A stretch of DNA of 11,694 bases from Actinomycetota bacterium (GTDB taxonomy: Bacteria; Actinomycetota; Humimicrobiia; Humimicrobiales; Humimicrobiaceae): the NCBI GenBank assembly GCA_023379515.1, contig JAMCQQ010000263.1:1-11694 (forward strand). Reading direction: 5' to 3'. Position numbers and translations under genes: made by a program. Positions 1 to 6,555 of the stretch are shown piece by piece (positions within the stretch are counted from its first letter, which is position 1; each line of letters starts with the position of its first letter). A model generated the notes under the pieces. The model was not told the DNA's origin. It did not search any database and saw nothing but the letters and a program-made list of their open reading frames with translations.

Positions 1-91
1 TTTTCAAACTATTTTTTAATAGTAATTTAAGAAATTATTTGCATCAGAAATATAAAATAATCTTGAAAAATTTGTGAGTTTATCATAAATA

Positions 92-119
92 TTGCTATCG
101 TATTCTAATAATTTATAAT
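92..119 (+). promoter_or_regulatory. Candidate sigma-70-type promoter for mscL
   Basis: A perfect TATAAT box at 114-119 lies 16 bases downstream of TTGCTA at 92-97, which matches the -35 consensus at four of six positions. It sits about 60 bases upstream of the mscL start, a sensible leader length. The whole 1-172 stretch is very AT-rich, so a chance match is possible. I see nothing else in 1-91 that I can name. Confidence 0.4.
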
Positions 120-178
120 TATATAAGTATTTTATTTTAATATCTTTATATTTTATTATTATATTTTGGAAGGTGAAT

Positions 179-622
179 ATGTGGAAAGAATTTAAAAATT
201 TTATAATGAAAGGCTCTGTCGTTGATCTGGCTATCGGTATAATTATCGGAGTTGCTTTTAGTGCCATAGTTAGTTCCCTGGTAAATGATATTATTATGCC
301 GCCCATTGGGTTGGCGCTTGGGAAAGTTGATTTTTTAAATCTTTTTATGGTTTTAAAGGAAGGCAATACTCCTGGTCCTTATATATCTCTTGCAGCTGCA
401 AAAGAGGCCGGAGCCGTAACACTGAACTATGGTATTTTTGTTAATGCCATTATAACATTCATAATCATTGCCATTGTTCTTTTCTTTATAATAAAAGCTA
501 TAAATTCTTCTAAGAAAAAAGAGGCCGCTGCTACCAAGCCGTGCTCTTATTGCTTTACGACTATAGATATAAAAGCTACAAGATGTCCCAATTGCACTTC
601 TGAATTAAAAGTAACACCTTAG
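179..622 (+). CDS. mscL: Large-conductance mechanosensitive channel MscL with zinc-ribbon-like C-terminus
   Basis: MscL is a homopentameric inner-membrane pore that opens under membrane tension and releases solutes during osmotic downshock. The N-terminal amphipathic helix and first membrane segment are highly typical: a VVDLAIG motif near residues 14-20, then a [14 protein letters not shown] stretch near 31-44. The second membrane segment is near residues 85-107. A GTG at 173 is possible, but the ATG at 179 is preferred because it sits five bases after a GGAAGG ribosome binding site and gives the usual M-x-K-E-F start. The protein is 147 residues. Instead of the usual helical C-terminal bundle, it ends in a C-x2-C...C-x2-C pattern (Cys122, 125, 136, 139), a likely zinc ribbon. 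As I recall, related tails occur in MscL of several Gram-positive and Chloroflexi-like lineages. The gene is single, with its own promoter, and converges on the exoribonuclease gene. Confidence 0.95.
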   Translation: MWKEFKNFIMKGSVVDLAIGIIIGVAFSAIVSSLVNDIIMPPIGLALGKVDFLNLFMVLKEGNTPGPYISLAAAKEAGAVTLNYGIFVNAIITFIIIAIVLFFIIKAINSSKKKEAAATKPCSYCFTTIDIKATRCPNCTSELKVTP

Positions 623-632
623 GGTAGTATTA

Positions 633-708
633 TATAAGAAACCTAATAAAGCTGGTTATAAATATAAAACGGGAATTTATGCTGAATCTATAACTGTGGT
701 TTCTTATA
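633..708. repeat. Nested inverted repeat between convergent genes
   Basis: An 11-base perfect inverted repeat (TATAAGAAACC at 633-643 with GGTTTCTTATA at 698-708) encloses two further complementary pairs: GTTATA 655-660 with TATAAC 689-694, and ATAAA 664-668 with TTTAT 676-680. They could stack into one long imperfect hairpin with a seven-base loop. It fills the gap between the mscL stop and the exoribonuclease stop, so a bidirectional transcription barrier or mRNA 3'-end is the likely role. There is no clean run of T directly after either arm, so it is not a textbook intrinsic terminator. Confidence 0.5.
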
Positions 709-712
709 ACAT

Positions 713-2185
713 TTATTTTCTTCTAAAGTCTATATATCCATGTTCCACATCCGTGCGAACCAATTGTACGCGAAGCTTGTGCCCAACCTTGATGTCTCTA
801 AAACCATTCTCCAGTTTTCCTTCAACAGGCGGATGCATAAGACGGACCCATACACCGGTCTCCGATGAACCTGTGACGATAGCATCAAATTGCTCCCCGA
901 TTCTTGATTCCAACAGTATTGCTGCTGCAGATTTTGTGACCTGCCGTTCAACTTTTTTCGCCGTGTCTTCCTCTATGGTGCAGTGGTTTGCGAGTTCTTC
1001 CAGTTCATCATTATCATAGGGGATAGGATGTCCTGTCATGGCCGCTTTCAGCAACCGTTGCGTAATCAAATCAGGGTATCGACGGTTTGGGGCCGTGGAA
1101 TGAGCATAGTCTTTTACTGCAAGACCAAAATGCCCGGGGGCACTTTCACCAGGAAGCTGAATGACATATTCACCTGAACCCAGAAGTTTGATGATACTGA
1201 GAGAGAGATCGGGAAAACGGATAGGATCGGCAGCTTTCGCCGATACCAGAAATTGCTCCAAAGCTTTTGCATCGGGTACCCTGGGCAAAGTTGAGCCCCA
1301 CTCTGCTGCAAGCTCTATTATCCGTTCCCAGTTTTTGGGTGTGCGAACTACACGGCGGAACGACGGAAACTTTTTTGACACGAGGTATTTTACAGTTACA
1401 CCATTGGCAGCAATCATGAAGTTCTCGATTATCTCTTTGGCCCGGTTCCTTTCATCGGCTTTCAAATCCTTAAGCTCATCCCCGCTGAAAACCGGACGAA
1501 CTTCGATTGTTTCGAGATCGAGTGCACCATACAGGTGGCGAAGGGCCTTAAGTTTCTGGGCCATGTGGTCCTGTAACCGAAGATTTTCGTCCAGGCCGCT
1601 GACAGTACCGATCGCTTGCGGCATGGGCGCATTCCCTTCCAGCCAGTCAGCTAAACTATTGTAAGCCAGCTTTGCCTGATTTCGCACCATCGCCCGATAA
1701 ATGTCCGAACTCTGAAGCGATCCATCCGCAGAGAGAACCATTTCAACAACAATTGCCAACCGGTCCGATTTATAATTGAGAGAGGTAAGATTTGTAGAGA
1801 GCTTTTCGGGCAGCATCGGGAAAGTCTCTGCAACTGTATAGACCGAGGTAGTATTTTGTCGTGCATGATCGTCAATAGCCGATCGTTTTCTCACGACTTC
1901 ATCAACATCGGCAATTGCAATCCATATATTGGCTGATCCGTCAGGATTGGCTTTGGCAACGGTTAGCTGGTCCAGATCAAGTGAATCGTCATTATCAATG
2001 GAACACCAAAGAAAGTCCCTGAGATCATGAACCGATTCTTCAGTTCGCATCGCTGGCTCCTGGATTCCATTGAGTTCAGTGAGCACTTTAACCGAAAAAT
2101 CCGGAATGAGCCCTCTCTCAATCATCACCCGATGGGCAATTCTTTTCAGGATTGAGCGGTGCTGCCTGTCGCTTGTATTTGTCAT
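713..2185 (-). CDS. RNB-domain exoribonuclease (RNase II/R superfamily, compact form)
   Basis: The 490-residue product is predicted to degrade RNA processively from the 3' end in the cytoplasm. The RNB domain covers about residues 50-385. Its metal-binding motif near 62-73 aligns Asp64, Asp70 and Asp72 with Asp201, Asp207 and Asp209 of E. coli RNase II; the position of Asp210 is Gln73. A WIAIADVDEVV stretch follows at 88-98, then ENFMIAANG at 254-262, and the RNA-clamping STAPNRRYPDL motif at 363-373. A short S1-like barrel ends the protein (about 430-488). There are no N-terminal cold-shock domains, so it is far shorter than RNase R. The layout and the DLDQ variant resemble the small Deinococcus-type RNase II rather than rnb or rnr proper. 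The start has a GGAAAGGA site a few bases upstream. G+C is visibly higher than in the neighbours, which suggests acquisition by transfer. No clear promoter is seen in the 67 bases upstream. Confidence 0.9.
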   Translation of the reverse strand: MTNTSDRQHRSILKRIAHRVMIERGLIPDFSVKVLTELNGIQEPAMRTEESVHDLRDFLWCSIDNDDSLDLDQLTVAKANPDGSANIWIAIADVDEVVRKRSAIDDHARQNTTSVYTVAETFPMLPEKLSTNLTSLNYKSDRLAIVVEMVLSADGSLQSSDIYRAMVRNQAKLAYNSLADWLEGNAPMPQAIGTVSGLDENLRLQDHMAQKLKALRHLYGALDLETIEVRPVFSGDELKDLKADERNRAKEIIENFMIAANGVTVKYLVSKKFPSFRRVVRTPKNWERIIELAAEWGSTLPRVPDAKALEQFLVSAKAADPIRFPDLSLSIIKLLGSGEYVIQLPGESAPGHFGLAVKDYAHSTAPNRRYPDLITQRLLKAAMTGHPIPYDNDELEELANHCTIEEDTAKKVERQVTKSAAAILLESRIGEQFDAIVTGSSETGVWVRLMHPPVEGKLENGFRDIKVGHKLRVQLVRTDVEHGYIDFRRK

Positions 2186-2252
2186 ATTATATCCTTTCCA
2201 GTAAAACTATTTTGCAGATTTCACTAAATACGGGCTTAATAATTTATTTCCT

Positions 2253-4841
2253 TTATTTTTTGAATATACCACATATTGTCCTGCTGCTGATTATATCCGA
2301 AAAAAGGATCAGCCCCATATTTGATACATCGTAAACTTTGATAATATTCATAAATTCACCACCATCTGTTTTTCCGCCGGTCCATAAATCCGGCAGTATA
2401 TTTTTTTTATCCTTCAAGAAATCAGGTTTAAACTTTATTGTATTATCATCTTCGAGAATCGAAGCATAAAAAATGCCAGTTTCAACAAGGTCATTGAAAA
2501 AGTGAGTTCCAAAGGACAATTCAGGCATATAGCCTGCATCCTTATAATAAATCTCGCATATGACCTTGAAATTACTTATTTCAGCAAAAGATATTGTTAT
2601 CCCCAATTCCGGGGATGTGGTACCTATGCGTCCCGGCGCCAGAAGCATCATCGCTTTTTCTTTACCTTTAAAATACTGGTTTATTCTGCCAATTGTTCTT
2701 GCAATGGTATGCTTTTTCTTGTAGGGCAATTGATAATAGCCTGCAGGATCAACTTGTATAACAATATCAATTGAATGGCTCACCGCTCCACCCATAGTGC
2801 CCCCAGATAATTCAAAAAATATTTTTTCATCTTCAATATCAGGAATAGTTACTTTTGCACCAATTCCACCAACCTGTAAGGGCCTGCATTGCAACAGATT
2901 AATTAAAAAGTCACCTTGTTCTGTAAAATTACAGGTAAATTCAATATCTACCGGATAGTTGTATTCTTTTTGTATTACAGTCATCAATTGTTTTAGCATG
3001 TCTGTAAAATCCTCCATTTTTATTAGGCCCTCGCAAGTAGAGAATATAATTTGTTCATATCTTCCTTGCTCACTTAACAGTCTTTCTGTCTCATAATCAT
3101 GCTCAAACATTATTTTCCTGTACCAGTTGGGAAGTTTTTGGACCAATTCCGATAAACTTGCTGATGAAAAAATATTTTTTTCAAGATCAAGGAAATCAAT
3201 CTTGTGTTGTGAGTAGCGGCTTTTGTTGATATTGCCGGTTAAGGGAGTTAGCTGCGGCTTATTAAGGCTTGCTATTCTTGGATAATCACCACCAGTGCGC
3301 TCTACAGCCCTTGTTCCTAGTCCCATTACCAGCCTTACCATCCCGGCAGCCGGATCTATATCCTTATGCCAGCGATAAGAATTATATGAATAACCTACTC
3401 CTGCAGCACAGGGCATAAAGACACTGTCAAACTTCAGGCCGGAGACTCTTTGCACAAGGATAGCCATCTGCTCGTCACTTTTGCTCAAGCCTCGCTGCAG
3501 GCGATATTCCAGTGCCGATTCATCCATTGTGCTGGCATAAACCTGCTTTACAGCTTTTTCAAAATTATTTAACCTTTCTTCCAAACTGCCGCTGTTGACA
3601 CAAAAAACTGACTCATATTTGCCGGCAAATGCATTTTCGAAACTATCTTCCTGAAGACTGCTGGAGCGAACAATAATAGGACTCTGCCCGTAATATTCCA
3701 GCATCCGCTTGAATTGTTCTCTTGTATTATCAGGAAAAATTCCATTTAATATTTTTTGCTTGAGCTTTTTCCCCGCTGAAAAATAATTTATTTCGCTCTT
3801 CTGAGCAAGTCTTAACTTCCAGCAATCATTCTGTACAATATATGTGTAATACACATCAGATCCTATGTAAAATGAATCGTGAGGTTCAAGTCTGAGGAAT
3901 ATCCGGTGAACAGTATTTTCCACAATTTTTCTGGAAAGCAGCATTCCGGTAGCTTTGCCGCCTATCCTTCCCGAGCCTATCATCCTTTCCTTAACAGCAA
4001 TTAAATCCTTGGTTTTAAAGTTGACAGTAAGTAAGTCTGCAAGCTTTTTCTCCCGCCCCATAAGCCTTTCACACATATCATTGATTATATCTTGGCCTGT
4101 CTTATCAAGATTCATTTTGGCAAATAGAAAAAACCTGTCCCAACTGTCCAAATTCTGGTCTTCCAGAGTACTGGTCTTTTTTTCTACAAGTGCGTAGAAT
4201 TTGCTTACACTTAATCCGCCTGTCAATGCTGTAAAGCTATTTGAATTGTTTTTTTCAAATCTATGAGGCAGAAACATACTGTTTGAGTATCTTTTCCAAA
4301 CCTTCAGAGGATGGATATATATTTCATTATTATCTGAATAAACATCCACCAGTATCTGTGTAGTTTCTCTGATTCTTGCTATCGTATCAAAAGAATGCCT
4401 GCCCCTGATAATACCAAAATATGCCACAGTATTGAGCTCATATAAAAGCGGGCAGGTCACTACAAAAAAGTTACCCATCATCAAGTCTGCCGACCAGGCC
4501 GCCTGCAGCTCAGAAATGCTGTCGAATATATAAAAAGCTTCCTGGCCTTCCAGTTCGATTATCTCCTGAACTTTCACCGTAAAGGCTTCAAAGCCGGCAT
4601 TAGCATCTAGCTCTATTATTTTAAGACCTTCCAGTTGCTCTAATAATGGTTTGTGATGGGCAAACCTCATATATATCAGATTTCGTTTTTCCTTGGTGGC
4701 CAACCTGGCAAACTGCTCAACAAAAAATGAATACTCCTCTATATCTGAAACCTGCCAGACTACATTATCGCCAAGCCGGATAGAATCCAGGGTCTTGTCG
4801 ATCCCCTCAACTCCGGAGCGGATTTTATCAAATGCCGGCAT
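2253..4841 (-). CDS. KaiC-like/PEP-synthase ATP-grasp fusion protein (PEP/pyruvate-binding domain protein)
   Basis: The protein has 862 residues and no signal peptide or membrane segment. Residues 8-190 resemble a RecA/KaiC domain: a GVEGIDKTL entry and a Walker-B-like strand YIFDSIS at 104-110. The expected Walker A lysine/threonine loop is replaced by GDNVVWQV near 24-31, so ATP binding there is doubtful. Residues about 288-655 are the ATP-grasp domain of PEP synthase and pyruvate phosphate dikinase: GGKATGM (294-300), VRSSSLQEDS (391-400), AFAGKYES (404-411), a GLGTRAVER segment (507-515) and INLLQCRPLQ (647-656). The C-terminal part contains LAPGRIGTTSPELG (734-747) and PELSFGTHFFNDL (773-785), motifs I associate with uncharacterised members of this group. 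The swivelling phosphohistidine domain and the PEP/pyruvate barrel are absent, so it cannot be a complete dikinase and its substrate is unknown. The start follows CAGGAG at good spacing, and a weak promoter lies upstream. Confidence 0.85.
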   Translation of the reverse strand: MPAFDKIRSGVEGIDKTLDSIRLGDNVVWQVSDIEEYSFFVEQFARLATKEKRNLIYMRFAHHKPLLEQLEGLKIIELDANAGFEAFTVKVQEIIELEGQEAFYIFDSISELQAAWSADLMMGNFFVVTCPLLYELNTVAYFGIIRGRHSFDTIARIRETTQILVDVYSDNNEIYIHPLKVWKRYSNSMFLPHRFEKNNSNSFTALTGGLSVSKFYALVEKKTSTLEDQNLDSWDRFFLFAKMNLDKTGQDIINDMCERLMGREKKLADLLTVNFKTKDLIAVKERMIGSGRIGGKATGMLLSRKIVENTVHRIFLRLEPHDSFYIGSDVYYTYIVQNDCWKLRLAQKSEINYFSAGKKLKQKILNGIFPDNTREQFKRMLEYYGQSPIIVRSSSLQEDSFENAFAGKYESVFCVNSGSLEERLNNFEKAVKQVYASTMDESALEYRLQRGLSKSDEQMAILVQRVSGLKFDSVFMPCAAGVGYSYNSYRWHKDIDPAAGMVRLVMGLGTRAVERTGGDYPRIASLNKPQLTPLTGNINKSRYSQHKIDFLDLEKNIFSSASLSELVQKLPNWYRKIMFEHDYETERLLSEQGRYEQIIFSTCEGLIKMEDFTDMLKQLMTVIQKEYNYPVDIEFTCNFTEQGDFLINLLQCRPLQVGGIGAKVTIPDIEDEKIFFELSGGTMGGAVSHSIDIVIQVDPAGYYQLPYKKKHTIARTIGRINQYFKGKEKAMMLLAPGRIGTTSPELGITISFAEISNFKVICEIYYKDAGYMPELSFGTHFFNDLVETGIFYASILEDDNTIKFKPDFLKDKKNILPDLWTGGKTDGGEFMNIIKVYDVSNMGLILFSDIISSRTICGIFKK

Positions 4842-4863
4842 CTTTTATTCTCCTGATAATGCT

Positions 4864-4893
4864 CTTATAGTCATATAAATAGACATTTCTTAA
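4864..4893 (-). promoter_or_regulatory. Candidate promoter for the KaiC-like/ATP-grasp gene
   Basis: On the minus strand TTAAGA (4888-4893, four of six to the -35 consensus) is followed after 18 bases by TATAAG (4864-4869, five of six to the -10 consensus). Transcription would begin about 15-20 bases before the start codon, just ahead of the CAGGAG ribosome binding site. The match is modest in AT-rich DNA. Confidence 0.3.
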
Positions 4894-5025
4894 GTACTGA
4901 AGCCTCTGATTTTCTCAAGGTATCATTAAAAATATATACATAATATTGAAATATCCAATCTAAACACAGGATATAATGTTTTCAATTGTTGCTAGCTTAT
5001 TAGTGTTTCATAAGAAAATCAAGAG

Positions 5026-5225
5026 TTAACGGAGTAAGCTTGAGCGGTGAGAATCGAATTTTTCTATAAACTCAATAGTAATTTCGGCACCATTTTCTGA
5101 GTTTATCCTTTTACCTAATTCTATAACTTTCTTTCTGTATGATTCATTTCTAGTACTTCTTTAATTGCCATACTTGAATTTCTTGAAGCAAATCTGTTAA
5201 AGAAAGCAGGCTTTGGGCAGGTATT
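5026..5225 (-). pseudogene. Frameshifted C-terminal gene remnant, possibly GT1/UGT-type glycosyltransferase
   Basis: Two overlapping minus-strand frames read like one protein tail broken by a frameshift near 5121-5160. The upstream frame (open 5121-5225) gives AFFNRFASRNSSMAIKEVLEMN. The downstream frame (open 5026-5160, ending in TAA) gives NESYRKKVIELGKRI, then NSENGAEITIEFIEKF. Joined, the pattern of a VL turn, a YR helix, an LG..I helix, GA and an amphipathic IEFIEKF helix resembles the last 40 residues of GT1/UGT family glycosyltransferases. That family assignment is an inference from pattern memory only. No start codon or upstream part of such a gene exists before the rhaM stop at 5249, so this is a decayed 3' end if it is a gene at all. 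Confidence 0.35.
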
Positions 5226-5248
5226 TTAGTAAGGCATTATTTTGTCTG

Positions 5249-5566
5249 TCAATGCTGTTCCAGATCAAAGATTTTTTCCAGAAGATTTAAAGAACCATCA
5301 CCTGACTCGCTTTGTTCCATCCATGGTTCTGTAACTTTGGCCCATTTCTGATAAGTCTCATTATTCAAAAGGTTTTGAAACCATTGTTCAATATCTTCAC
5401 ATTCACAATAAAGAATAGAGAGATTGTCATGAATATACATCACACATTTTTTGGCGCCTGAATCCTTTATTGCTTTTATCTGTTCGGGCCAGGCATTTTT
5501 ATGGATTTCAATGTAATCTTTTAAGAATTTCTCTTTTATTTTAAAAATCATACAATATTTTTTCAT
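5249..5566 (-). CDS. rhaM: L-rhamnose mutarotase
   Basis: This small cytoplasmic enzyme (105 residues) interconverts the alpha and beta anomers of L-rhamnose, feeding the isomerase or kinase after uptake. Tyr18 and His22 of the signature Y-x3-H-x3-WPE fall at exactly the same residue numbers as the catalytic pair of E. coli RhaM when translation starts at the ATG at 5566. That start also has an AAGG site six bases upstream; the in-frame TTG at 5584 lies before it and is not preferred. Of the paired tryptophans near residue 76 in E. coli (RWWK) only one remains (KWAK), so the specificity may differ, for example towards another 6-deoxy sugar. It is the last gene of the transporter operon, starting 26 bases after the second permease, which links the transporter to rhamnose-like sugars. 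The family also includes proteins of untested specificity. Confidence 0.85.
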   Translation of the reverse strand: MKKYCMIFKIKEKFLKDYIEIHKNAWPEQIKAIKDSGAKKCVMYIHDNLSILYCECEDIEQWFQNLLNNETYQKWAKVTEPWMEQSESGDGSLNLLEKIFDLEQH

Positions 5567-5592
5567 TATATTCCTTCTTTCCAACTTATTGT

Positions 5593-6555
5593 CTAACGGC
5601 TTTCCCCTTTATTATTGATGCTATCCAGCATGACTGCGATAAAAATAATCAAGCCTCTTATGATAGAATAAAAATACAAATCGGTTTTTGCCATCACCAA
5701 CCCATTTTCAATACTGATGATTATTAGAACACCGATAAAAGCTCCAGGGAATGCTTTACCCTTACCGCCGTATAAGCTAACACCTCCAAGCACCGTGGCA
5801 GATATTATTATAAATTCCTGGCCCACCGCAAATGTTGAACTTATACCGCCAACTTGCGCACCCGATATTAATCCAGCCAGTCCCACAAGGGCACCGCAAA
5901 TTATATATGATATAAAAATATTCCTGCTGACCTTTATACCCATAGTTTTTGCAGCATTAATATTATTGCCAATGGCATAAAGCTGCAAACCAAATCTTGT
6001 TTTACTTAAGATTATCTGTGTAATTATTAAAACGGCAATGAGAAAAATTATTGAAATAGGAATCACGCCCAATAATCTGGTAAAGGTAAGGATCTCGCTA
6101 ACTGTATTGGAAAAATATATCAATCCTGTGCCGCCAATGACTATTCCCAGTCCACGGATTATGTATAAAGTTGCAAGCGTTACAATAAGTGCAGCTATTT
6201 TAAGCTTTGCTACAAAAAACCCATTTATGGCCCCCAGCACAGCTCCTATTCCTATACTTAAGGCTATTGCTCCCACTAAGCCCAGTCCTTTATTAGTAAG
6301 GATAGTCACAAGAACTGAAGTGATATAAATTACAGAACCCAGGGACAGATCTATTCCGGCGGTAACAATGACAAAAGTAAGGCCGCATGAAGCGATCCCT
6401 ATTGTGACCATTTGTTGTAAAATATTAATACCATTTGTTATAGAAAAAAATCTGGGGTTAATAATAGAAAAAACAGCAACAAGGAGCGCAATTACAATGT
6501 ATAGTCCAAATTTATAAAACAATTCATTTATATAGTATTTTCTAAAAGTCTTCAA
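5593..6555 (-). CDS. Sugar ABC transporter permease, RbsC/RhaP/RhaQ family
   Basis: An integral membrane subunit of 320 residues, the usual size for the BPD_transp_2 family; it forms half of the sugar translocation pore. It is strongly hydrophobic with eight to ten predicted membrane segments. It carries the family landmarks: AGIDLSLGSV near 66-75, AIGNNINAAKTMGI near 194-207 (the cytoplasmic coupling loop that contacts the ATPase) and ATVLGGVSLYGGKGK near 253-267. The start is a TTG that overlaps the ATPase stop by four bases (TTGA). A strong GGAGG site nine bases upstream (6565-6569) supports it, and the overlap indicates translational coupling. This permease is intact, in contrast to its partner at 8073-9043. 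Sugar specificity cannot be read from the sequence; the adjacent mutarotase suggests rhamnose or a related sugar. Confidence 0.92.
   Translation of the reverse strand: MKTFRKYYINELFYKFGLYIVIALLVAVFSIINPRFFSITNGINILQQMVTIGIASCGLTFVIVTAGIDLSLGSVIYITSVLVTILTNKGLGLVGAIALSIGIGAVLGAINGFFVAKLKIAALIVTLATLYIIRGLGIVIGGTGLIYFSNTVSEILTFTRLLGVIPISIIFLIAVLIITQIILSKTRFGLQLYAIGNNINAAKTMGIKVSRNIFISYIICGALVGLAGLISGAQVGGISSTFAVGQEFIIISATVLGGVSLYGGKGKAFPGAFIGVLIIISIENGLVMAKTDLYFYSIIRGLIIFIAVMLDSINNKGESR

Larger units (their letters stand above)
4842..5248. other. 407-base intergenic region, mostly non-coding
   Basis: This gap separates the sugar operon from the KaiC-like/ATP-grasp gene. It holds the ribosome binding site and candidate promoter of the latter (4848-4893) and a probable gene remnant (5026-5225), both listed separately. 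The part from 4894 to 5025 is AT-rich. I see no open frame of useful length, no RNA gene, and no hairpin followed by a T-run that could terminate the sugar operon, so read-through into the downstream gene is possible. Confidence 0.6.

Noticed and set aside
8..23. Small AT hairpin at the window start (ACTATT-TTTT-AATAGT)
   Set aside because: Six A/T-dominated pairs in extremely AT-rich DNA are expected by chance, and the gene it would serve lies outside the window.
289..297. Loss of the P-loop lysine in the second ATPase domain (residues 289-297 of the 6552-8060 protein) as a defect
   Set aside because: A degenerate second nucleotide site is normal for RbsA/MglA/XylG-type double ATPases.
1161..1664. 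Plus-strand open frame of 167 codons
   Set aside because: It lies entirely antisense to the exoribonuclease gene. Its translation has no recognisable motif, and the reverse strand is strongly supported; it is a shadow frame favoured by the higher G+C.
5567..5584. Six-residue extension of the mutarotase from a TTG at 5584
   Set aside because: The ribosome binding site lies inside the extension, and the ATG at 5566 puts Tyr18 and His22 at the same positions as in E. coli RhaM.
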